A DNA stretch of 14,480 nt from an uncultured Collinsella sp. (GTDB lineage: Bacteria; Actinomycetota; Coriobacteriia; Coriobacteriales; Coriobacteriaceae), in the NCBI GenBank assembly GCA_934654585.1, contig CAKUGF010000031.1, positions 1 through 14,480 of the forward strand. Reading direction: 5' to 3'. Every line of letters starts with the position of its first letter. Positions within the stretch are counted from its first letter, which is position 1. Shown here in pieces: positions 9,801 through 14,480 of the stretch. The notes beneath the pieces were generated by a model. That model saw nothing but the letters and a program-made list of their open reading frames with translations, was not told where the DNA came from and ran no database searches. A program made the translations under genes and the position numbers.

Positions 9801-9909
9801 TTGACGCTGCGCGGGTCGCATTTGGACAATCTGACGTTCAACTTTAAGGGCGCGACCAGAAGGTCAGCGCCCTTTCGTTTCACGTCACCTTGTCTCAAAT
9901 GCGACCCGC
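9801..9909. repeat. Palindromic intergenic repeat, unit 2: long imperfect hairpin
   Basis: After TTGACGCTGC (9801-9810) nearly the whole segment 9811-9909 is one inverted repeat with arms of about 47-48 bases. The outer stem is GCGGGTCGCATTTG (9811-9824) with CAAATGCGACCCGC (9896-9909). Next come GACAA/TTGTC and TGACGT/ACGTCA, and the inner stem AAGGGCGC (9846-9853) with GCGCCCTT (9867-9874), capped by GACC-AGAA-GGTC. TTTCGTTT follows the inner stem, so the transcript could terminate here too. The structure resembles a MITE-like or REP-like palindromic element; which of these it is cannot be settled from one copy region. Confidence 0.65.
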
Positions 9910-9959
9910 TCGCTGTCGTTGCCGGAACATCGGCGTTGCCGTGATTCAAACCTGCCAAA

Positions 9960-10005
9960 AATCGCCCCGTTCTCTGGTGAGGACGGGGCGATTCGTCTTT
10001 TTGGT
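9960..10005. terminator. Bidirectional terminator between convergent LCP gene and pepT
   Basis: AATCGCCCCGT (9960-9970) pairs with ACGGGGCGATT (9983-9993). TCTC and GAGG extend the stem inside (one T-G pair) to a TGGT tetraloop, about 15 bp in all. On the + strand CGTCTTTTT follows; on the - strand the stem's own 3' end runs into TTTTTGG. It therefore suits both the rightward LCP transcript and the leftward pepT transcript. Confidence 0.88.
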
Positions 10006-10019
10006 TTATGCAGCTAAAC

Positions 10020-11267
10020 TTATGCGAAACGTGCAACGAGCTCCTGCAGGACATCGGTCATCTTGACGAGCGAGCTGACCGGGACAAACTCGTTGACGCC
10101 GTGGTAGCAGTAGCCGCCCGTGGAAAGGTTGGGGCAGGGCAGGCCGCGGAACGACAGCTGGGCGCCATCGGTGCCACCGCGAATCGGCAGCACCTGAGGC
10201 TCAACGTCGCAAGCAAGGTAGGCTTCCTTGGCGACGTCGATCAGCTCGGGGTAATCGCACACGATCTCGGCCATGTTGCGGTACTGCTGCTTGATCTCAA
10301 CCGTCACGCGTTCCTCGCCCAGGCGCTGGTTAAGCATGGCGGCGGCGGAATCGATCAGCTCGAGCTTCTGCTGGAACTTTATCGCGTCGTGGTCGCGGAC
10401 GATATAGCGCGCGGTGGCGTGATCGACCGTCGCAGACACGCCCTCAAGATGATAAAAGCCCTCGTAGCCCTCGGTATACTCCGGGCGCTGCACATAGGGG
10501 AGCAGGGCATTAAAGTCGCAGAACAGATTGCCCGCGTTGACCATGCGGCCCTTGGCGTCGCCGGGGTGAATGGACTGGCCCTTAAAGCGAACGGTTGCCT
10601 CGGCAGCGTTAAAGCACTCCCACTCCAGCTCGCCGACGGGGCCACCGTCGACCGTGTAGGCGTACTTGCAGCCAAAGCCGTCGATGTCCAGTAGCTCGGC
10701 GCCGTGGCCGATCTCCTCGTCAGGGCAAAAACAAATACCGAGCGCGGGATGGGGCAGCGAAGGGTCCTGAGCGATGCGGGCGACGAGTGCCATGATTTCG
10801 GCGACACCGGCCTTGTCGTCAGCGCCCAGCAGTGTGGTGCCATCGCTGCAGACCAGATCCTCGCCCACAAGGTCGTTCAGGGCGGGAAGTTTAGCAGTAC
10901 TCATGGCTACGGGCTTGCCGTCAACGATGCCGCAGACCAGGTCGCCACCCTCGTAGTGCACGATGTGCGGCTTCACGCCGGCGCCCGGCGCAACCTCGGT
11001 GGTGTCGAGATGCGCAATCAGACCCAGGGCGGGCTTGTTCTCGGCGCCAGCGCTCGCGGGGATATGCGCGCAGACGTAGGCATGCTCGGTCACATGGGCA
11101 TCGGCCGCGCCGAGTTCGCGCAGCTCCTCGGCCAGGATGTTGGCAAGGTCAAACTGAACGGTGCTCGAAGGAACCTGGTCGCAGTTTGCATCCTCCGACT
11201 GCGTATTGATCTGGACATAGCGCAAAAAGCGCTCGAGGACGTCGGGGCTCGTGGTGTTGTTTTCCAT
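10020..11267 (-). CDS. pepT: Peptidase T (tripeptide aminopeptidase)
   Basis: This cytoplasmic M20-family zinc peptidase removes N-terminal residues from tripeptides. The 415-residue protein shows all expected metal and catalytic residues at the spacing of known PepT proteins: H86 and D88 in IAHLDTTE, D150 in LLGADDKAGVAEIM, the general-base pair E184-E185 in PDEEIGHG, D207 in YTVDGGPVGELE and H389 in CYHGVNEF. The small dimerisation domain lies between, with SIHPGDAKGRMVNA. Length is close to the usual 405-415. The start at 11267 is chosen because it gives the normal family N-terminus and has GGAG (complement of 11276-11279) eight bases upstream. It is transcribed alone and ends at a shared bidirectional terminator. 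A palindrome overlapping its probable promoter suggests repression by the divergent regulator. Confidence 0.96.
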   Translation of the reverse strand: MENNTTSPDVLERFLRYVQINTQSEDANCDQVPSSTVQFDLANILAEELRELGAADAHVTEHAYVCAHIPASAGAENKPALGLIAHLDTTEVAPGAGVKPHIVHYEGGDLVCGIVDGKPVAMSTAKLPALNDLVGEDLVCSDGTTLLGADDKAGVAEIMALVARIAQDPSLPHPALGICFCPDEEIGHGAELLDIDGFGCKYAYTVDGGPVGELEWECFNAAEATVRFKGQSIHPGDAKGRMVNAGNLFCDFNALLPYVQRPEYTEGYEGFYHLEGVSATVDHATARYIVRDHDAIKFQQKLELIDSAAAMLNQRLGEERVTVEIKQQYRNMAEIVCDYPELIDVAKEAYLACDVEPQVLPIRGGTDGAQLSFRGLPCPNLSTGGYCYHGVNEFVPVSSLVKMTDVLQELVARFA

Positions 11268-11305
11268 AAAGAACGCTCCAATCTTGGTCGTCGTGTGCAA
11301 CAAGA

Positions 11306-11314
11306 ACTCTAGCA
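11306..11314 (-). promoter_or_regulatory. Possible extended -10 element of the pepT promoter
   Basis: Read on the - strand this is TGCTAGAGT, an extended -10 (TGnTAnnnT) form, about 40 bases upstream of the pepT start. No good -35 is seen. The place where one would sit is covered by the 11315-11334 palindrome. Confidence 0.4.
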
Positions 11315-11334
11315 CGGTATGCCTCGGCATACCG
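11315..11334. promoter_or_regulatory. Operator-like perfect palindrome in the divergent pepT/regulator promoter region
   Basis: CGGTATGCC-TC-GGCATACCG is a perfect 9-2-9 inverted repeat. It lies just upstream of the -10 elements of both divergent genes, where a bound repressor would block both. The TGCC-N2-GGCA core resembles binding sites of manganese- and iron-dependent DtxR/MntR-type repressors, and the adjacent gene encodes such a protein. That the two interact is inference. Confidence 0.55.
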
Positions 11335-11350
11335 CGACGCTTGGATGGGG

Positions 11351-11356
11351 TAGAAT
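11351..11356 (+). promoter_or_regulatory. Probable -10 element of the metalloregulator operon
   Basis: TAGAAT differs from TATAAT at one position and lies 31 bases before the ATG at 11388. A start of transcription near 11363 leaves room for the AGAAGGGA ribosome-binding site (11371-11378). No clear -35 is present; that position falls at the right half of the 11315-11334 palindrome. Confidence 0.45.
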
Positions 11357-11387
11357 CTGCCATTGAATGCAGAAGGGACGGATGGTC

Positions 11388-11810
11388 ATGGATACGACAA
11401 ATAGCTCGCGCGAGCTGCATCTGACGGTGGCGAACGAAGACTACTTGGAGTGCATGGTTCGCATCGAAAGCGAAGAGGGGGAGACCAATGGCGTGCGGTC
11501 GGTTGATATCGCGCAGCGCCTCGGTGTCTCCAAGGCATCGGTCAATAAGGCGGTTTCGGCGCTCAAGGCGTCCGAACTTGTCGAACAATCGCACTATGGC
11601 AAGGTCATCCTGACCGATCGCGGCCGCGAGGTCGGCTCGGCTATCTGGTACCGTCATCGCCTCATCCGCACATTTTTGGTCCAGGAGCTCGGCGTCGATT
11701 TTGAGCGCGCCGATTCCGAGGCCTGCATGATGGAGCATGCGCTTTCCGAGGACACGATGAACCGCTGGCTCGCCTATCTCGAAAAGCAGGGAATTAGCGT
11801 CGGGGAGTAG
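11388..11810 (+). CDS. DtxR/MntR-type metal-dependent transcriptional repressor, short form
   Basis: This 140-residue protein has the N-terminal winged helix (about 16-78; recognition helix near SKASVNKAVSALK, wing YGKVILTDRG) and the metal-binding dimerisation domain (about 79-135) of the DtxR/MntR family. It lacks the C-terminal SH3-like domain of DtxR and IdeR, as MntR does. Candidate metal ligands are D18 and E21 (NEDYLE), H90 (YRHRL), and C113, E116 and H117 (CMMEH). The first part matches MntR; the C-x-x-E-H part matches DtxR. The DtxR ancillary-site E83 and H98 appear replaced by R94 and D109. ATG 11388 fits AGAAGGGA nine bases upstream; in-frame ATGs at 11367 and 11382 are alternatives. 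It probably shares an operon with the next gene, and the palindrome upstream suggests autoregulation. Metal (Mn or Fe) cannot be decided from sequence. Confidence 0.85.
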   Translation: MDTTNSSRELHLTVANEDYLECMVRIESEEGETNGVRSVDIAQRLGVSKASVNKAVSALKASELVEQSHYGKVILTDRGREVGSAIWYRHRLIRTFLVQELGVDFERADSEACMMEHALSEDTMNRWLAYLEKQGISVGE

Positions 11811-11820
11811 CGAGTTATAT

Positions 11821-12714
11821 ATGGATACGAGTTACTACAACCGCTTTGGCGCCGAGGAGCTTACGCGTCGTTTGTCGAGTGAGACCTTGCTGGCGCAGGG
11901 CCCCATGGGCAGCGTGTTGATGAGCGAGTACGATGCTGCCGAAATCCCGCCGGCGTTTTGGAATCTGGCGGAGCCGCAGACGGTTTCTCGTATCCATCGC
12001 CTGTATGTCGCCGCCGGCGCGCAGGTACTCATTACCAATACCTTTCAGGCATCGAGCTATGCCCTCAAGCGCGATCAGATTACTCCGTCCGTGGCGGAGG
12101 TCAATCGCGGGGCCGTCGACGATGCCCGCCAGGCACACCCTCAACTGCTGCTGGGTTCGATGGGCCCCATCAATATTGAGTGGTTTGCTGAGGACTCTGC
12201 CGAATATCGTGAAATCCGAGGCATTGCGCGCGAGCAGGCGCACGCCCTGCTCAATGCTGGCGTTGACGGTCTGCTGATCGAGACGGTGACGTCTATCCGC
12301 AATTTGCAGCCCATGCTTGCCGGTGCTCGGGATGCCGCTGACGGCATGCCCATCCTGGTGAGTTTTGTCATTGACGATAAAGGCGACCTGTTGGGCGATG
12401 GCCTTAACATCGAGGCTGCCGTTTTGTACGCCGAAAAACACGGCGCAAGCTCGGTGGGCATTAACTGCTGTTCGCTTGCGGCCGCGAACGCCGCGGTTCC
12501 CAGGATGGTTGCATCGTCGACTACGCCCGTCACAGTGCGTCCCAACGTGGGCGATCCTGTCCAAACTCAGGATGGCCCCATATGGCACGAGGCCCCCGAA
12601 GCCTTTGCTCGGGCATGCGTCGAGTGGAGGCAGGCCGGTGCCGCGATGGTGGGCAGCTGCTGCGGCACCACGGCGGTCACAACGGCTGCTATGGCCGATG
12701 CGCTCGATATATAA
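11821..12714 (+). CDS. Homocysteine S-methyltransferase domain protein (MetH N-domain-like)
   Basis: This 297-residue single-domain TIM-barrel protein resembles the zinc-dependent homocysteine-binding domain of methionine synthase. Family landmarks are the N-terminal QGPMGSVL block, AAGAQVLITNTFQASSYAL (64-82), LLLGSMGP (109-116), GLLIETVTS (150-158) and the zinc cysteines in GINCC (216 or 217) and GSCCGTT (280, 281). MetH normally reads DGAMGT at the first block; here Asp is Gln. No folate, cobalamin or activation domain is attached, so the methyl donor is unknown: S-methylmethionine, or a methylcorrinoid partner encoded elsewhere. It starts 10 bases after the metalloregulator stop, with only weak purines upstream (GGGGAG at 11802-11807, 13 bases away), so translation may be coupled. 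A strong terminator follows. Confidence 0.85.
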   Translation: MDTSYYNRFGAEELTRRLSSETLLAQGPMGSVLMSEYDAAEIPPAFWNLAEPQTVSRIHRLYVAAGAQVLITNTFQASSYALKRDQITPSVAEVNRGAVDDARQAHPQLLLGSMGPINIEWFAEDSAEYREIRGIAREQAHALLNAGVDGLLIETVTSIRNLQPMLAGARDAADGMPILVSFVIDDKGDLLGDGLNIEAAVLYAEKHGASSVGINCCSLAAANAAVPRMVASSTTPVTVRPNVGDPVQTQDGPIWHEAPEAFARACVEWRQAGAAMVGSCCGTTAVTTAAMADALDI

Positions 12715-12737
12715 ATAGATACCAAAAATTCGAATCG

Positions 12738-12763
12738 CCGCCCCGCATGGGGCGGTTTTTTTT
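12738..12763 (+). terminator. Strong intrinsic terminator after the homocysteine methyltransferase gene
   Basis: CCGCCCC (12738-12744) and GGGGCGG (12749-12755) form a perfect 7-bp G+C stem with the GCAT tetraloop, followed by eight T residues. It closes the regulator-methyltransferase unit. Confidence 0.92.
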
Positions 12764-12817
12764 GCCCGAGTGTTCTCGATGGCTTTTGCCCAAACGGTGA
12801 ACGCATGCGTCGGAAGG

Positions 12818-12844
12818 TTGCTGGGCGTGCGTTACGGGTATACC
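12818..12844 (+). promoter_or_regulatory. Weak candidate promoter for the phosphohexomutase gene
   Basis: TTGCTG (12818-12823) and TATACC (12839-12844) have only a 15-base spacer. The -10 candidate lies inside the perfect 10-base palindrome GGGTATACCC (12836-12845). A promoter is needed after the terminator at 12738-12763, but this match is weak. Confidence 0.25.
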
Positions 12845-12884
12845 CCATGCGTACCATGATTCAAACACTGTGAGGTGTCTGCGC

Positions 12885-14285
12885 GTGTGCGCGATAATTC
12901 ATTTTGGAACTGACGGTTGGCGCGCCCGCGTCGACGATGACTTTAATATCGACAACGTTGCCCGCGTCGCCGACGCCGTTGGTGAGCTATGGCAAAAGAC
13001 CAACCCCGCCAAGACGGTATACGTGGGCTTTGATACCAGGCCGCAAGCACGCGAGTTTGCCGAACTTGCGGCGGGCGTGCTCGCAGCGCATGGGCTTGAC
13101 GCCGTGCTCGTGTCCCGGCCCGTTCCCACGCCTGCTCTATCGTGGGCGGCGGCATATGACGGCGAGGCCTGCGGCGCGCTCATGGTGACAGGCTCCCATC
13201 ATCCGCAGGGCTATCTGTGCCTTAAGCTTCGTATGGGAGACGGCTCAACGGCCAACCAAGATGTCATCGAGGAGCTCGAGGAGTCCATGGCTCCCGAGCC
13301 AATGGGGCTCGAGGGACAATACCGCACGGCCGATATCATTCCCGACTACATCCAGGCGGTGGCATCGTTTGTCGATTCGTGCGCCATTCGTGCGGCCCAT
13401 CTGCGCGTGGTGGTCGACCCCATGGGAGGTGCGGCCCAGGGCTATCTTGCCGACCTGCTGCGCGAGCTTGGCGTCGAGGTGCACGAGATTCACGCTGGGC
13501 AGACGTCCGATCAAGAGGATATTTGTCCCGACCCGGTCGAGCCGTGGGTAGACGCTTGCGAGCGTACGGTTGTCGAGGACGGGGCGTGCGCAGGCCTGGT
13601 GACCGATGGCGACGCCGACCGTATCGGTGCGGTCGACGAACGCGGTAGATATATACATCCGCATCAGATCATGGCACTCGTTTTGGGCGATCTGGTTCAG
13701 TTTCGCAATTTAGAGGGGCGCGTCGTCGTCAACCTTTCATGCTCGACGCTCGTGCGCCGCATTGCCGAGGCTCTTGGCTGCCGCGTAACCGTCAAGCCGG
13801 TTGGCTTTAAATATATAGCGGCGGAGATGAAGAAGGGCGGCGTCCTTTTGGGCGGCGAAGAGGCCGGTGGCATTGGTATCGCCGCGCATATGCCCGAGCG
13901 CGACGGAATCCTCGCCTGCCTGATCTTGTGTGAGCTCATGGCAAAGACGGGCGCGCCGCTAGGCGTGTTAGTCGATCAGCTCGAGGCCAGTTTTGGCAAG
14001 ACGAGCTACGGCCGACGTGATTTGCGCCTTGAGGCCGAGGATGCCGAATCGTTGCGAACGTTGCTTCCGGGCATGAATCCCAAGTCGATCTGCGGCAAGG
14101 TGCCGCTAACCGTAAGCCATATGGATGGCTTACGGTTAGCGTTCGAGGATGACACCTGGCTGCTGATTCGCCCCAGTGGGACCGAACCGGTGGTGCGCGT
14201 GTATGCCGAGGGGTTCTCGGTGGAAGAGCGCGATGAACTACTCGATGCCGGTTGTGCTCTGGCCAGGGGAGCCTACCAGCTCTAG
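12885..14285 (+). CDS. Alpha-D-phosphohexomutase (phosphoglucomutase/phosphomannomutase type)
   Basis: This cytoplasmic enzyme moves phosphate between the 1- and 6-positions of hexoses, feeding glycolysis, nucleotide sugars or glycogen. The 466-residue protein has the four-domain order: FGTDGWRARVDDDFN at the start, the phosphoserine loop TGSHHPQGY (S104; most relatives read TASHNP), the magnesium loop DGDADR (241-246), the sugar-binding loop GGEEAGG (323-329) with HMPERDGIL, and the phosphate-binding loop RPSGTEP (429-435). The GGEEAGG form points to PGM/PMM rather than GlmM, but substrate preference is not certain. GTG 12885 is chosen because GAGGTG (12872-12877) is seven bases upstream; an in-frame GTG at 12870 has no ribosome-binding site. 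A perfect 17-bp inverted repeat lies in the coding sequence at residues 407-419. Confidence 0.9.
   Translation: MCAIIHFGTDGWRARVDDDFNIDNVARVADAVGELWQKTNPAKTVYVGFDTRPQAREFAELAAGVLAAHGLDAVLVSRPVPTPALSWAAAYDGEACGALMVTGSHHPQGYLCLKLRMGDGSTANQDVIEELEESMAPEPMGLEGQYRTADIIPDYIQAVASFVDSCAIRAAHLRVVVDPMGGAAQGYLADLLRELGVEVHEIHAGQTSDQEDICPDPVEPWVDACERTVVEDGACAGLVTDGDADRIGAVDERGRYIHPHQIMALVLGDLVQFRNLEGRVVVNLSCSTLVRRIAEALGCRVTVKPVGFKYIAAEMKKGGVLLGGEEAGGIGIAAHMPERDGILACLILCELMAKTGAPLGVLVDQLEASFGKTSYGRRDLRLEAEDAESLRTLLPGMNPKSICGKVPLTVSHMDGLRLAFEDDTWLLIRPSGTEPVVRVYAEGFSVEERDELLDAGCALARGAYQL
14104..14141. repeat. Perfect 17-bp inverted repeat inside the phosphohexomutase gene
   Basis: CGCTAACCGTAAGCCAT (14104-14120) and its exact reverse complement (14125-14141) flank the four bases ATGG. 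The hairpin encodes the linker ahead of the C-terminal phosphate-binding domain. No U-run follows, so termination is unlikely. Confidence 0.9.
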
Positions 14286-14335
14286 CCATGCGGTAGCACT
14301 CTATAAAGAGAAGCTCGGTGAGCGGTAGATAACGG

Positions 14336-14363
14336 CTGGCAAGCGTTAAACGGATCCTAGAAT
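14336..14363 (+). promoter_or_regulatory. Possible promoter for the transcript entering the right edge
   Basis: TAGAAT (14358-14363) is a good -10. The best -35 (CTGGCA, 14336-14341, 16-base spacer) is weak. Transcription would begin near 14370, just before the first base of the structured segment, which supports the pairing of the two. Confidence 0.4.
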
Positions 14364-14374
14364 GTGTAGGAAAT

Positions 14375-14473
14375 GTGTGCGCCCAGATTCCCGCCCACGG
14401 GGGCCCTCCGGTCTGGCAATATATCTCCTTGCCGCGCGGCCCGGTCGGACCGGGAACCAGCGACGGCGTGCAC
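14375..14473 (+). ncRNA. Candidate structured RNA or 5' leader, family not recognised
   Basis: GTGTGCGCC (14375-14383) can pair along its full length with GGCGTGCAC (14465-14473), including two G-U pairs, closing a junction with three arms. The arms are CAGAT (14384-14388) with GTCTG (14411-14415), GCAA (14416-14419) with TTGC (14429-14432), and CCCGGT (14440-14445) with ACCGGG (14449-14454) over a three-base loop. No coding sequence is evident here. I do not see the conserved cores of RNase P RNA, tmRNA, SRP RNA, glmS ribozyme, T-box, TPP, FMN or cobalamin riboswitches. The segment may continue beyond the window. The strand is inferred from the -10 element just upstream. Confidence 0.4.
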
Positions 14474-14480
14474 CTTGAGA

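Noticed and set aside
9708..9944. 78-codon open frame on the + strand across the palindrome cluster, with internally repeated peptide pattern NLxFNFxG
   Set aside because: It starts at the TTG of the DNA repeat, has no ribosome-binding site and is made of inverted repeats. The peptide repeat is explained by the 93-base DNA period.
9527..10054. 175-codon open frame on the - strand
   Set aside because: It overlaps the end of the LCP gene, the repeats and the bidirectional terminator, has no start signal, and its composition is that of antisense G+C-rich sequence.
12836..12845. GGGTATACCC palindrome, compared with the GGTAT/ATACC half-sites of the 11315-11334 palindrome
   Set aside because: Only the outer five bases are shared and the spacing differs. 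It is not enough to call a second operator.
12856..12873. Five-codon upstream frame (MIQTL) ending inside the ribosome-binding site of the phosphohexomutase gene
   Set aside because: No ribosome-binding site of its own and too short to support from sequence alone.
14375..14480. glmS ribozyme, suggested by GCGCCCAGA after a phosphohexomutase gene
   Set aside because: The conserved GUUGACGAGG and UAUCGA core is absent from the expected distance, so the short 5' resemblance is not meaningful.

Overview
The window is G+C-rich bacterial chromosome carrying ordinary housekeeping genes with tight spacing. The complete F-type ATP synthase operon in the order I-a-c-b-delta-alpha-gamma-beta-epsilon, followed directly by murA and an LCP (LytR-CpsA-Psr) protein, together with the G+C-rich codon use, suggests a high-G+C Gram-positive. 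My best guess is a gut member of the Coriobacteriia (Collinsella-like). This is inference from gene content and composition, because no rRNA or other taxonomic marker is present.

Layout. 1-172: leader with a recognisable promoter. 173-7061: nine atp genes on the + strand, with several stop/start overlaps (atpF/atpH, atpH/atpA, atpG/atpD). 7098-7136: a terminator-like hairpin. 7150-8433 and 8446-9675: murA and an LCP protein, with no room for a promoter of their own between hairpin and start codon. 9676-10019: a 344-base non-coding stretch between convergent genes. It holds a 28-base palindrome, two tandem related palindromic units 93 bases apart, and a bidirectional terminator. 10020-11267: pepT on the - strand. 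11268-11387: a divergent promoter region with a perfect 9-2-9 palindrome. 11388-12714: a two-gene + strand unit of a DtxR/MntR-type metalloregulator and a MetH-like homocysteine S-methyltransferase domain protein, closed by a strong terminator. 12885-14285: an alpha-D-phosphohexomutase (PGM/PMM type) with a perfect 17-bp inverted repeat inside its coding sequence. 14286-14480: a possible promoter followed by a G+C-rich segment that folds on paper into a multi-branched RNA and runs towards the window edge.

How the genes work together. The first half makes the proton-driven ATP synthase and couples it in one probable transcription unit to cell-wall synthesis: MurA for the first committed peptidoglycan step, and LCP for attaching polymers to the wall. 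The second half holds peptide catabolism (PepT), methionine/one-carbon metabolism under or beside a metal-sensing repressor, and sugar-phosphate interconversion feeding glycolysis or cell-envelope precursors.

I see no phage, IS element, CRISPR array, tRNA or rRNA and no obvious defence or mobile system. The most unusual material is non-coding: the palindrome cluster at 9677-9909, the intragenic palindrome at 14104-14141, the operator-like palindrome at 11315-11334, the attenuator-like hairpin before murA, and the unidentified structured segment at the right edge.
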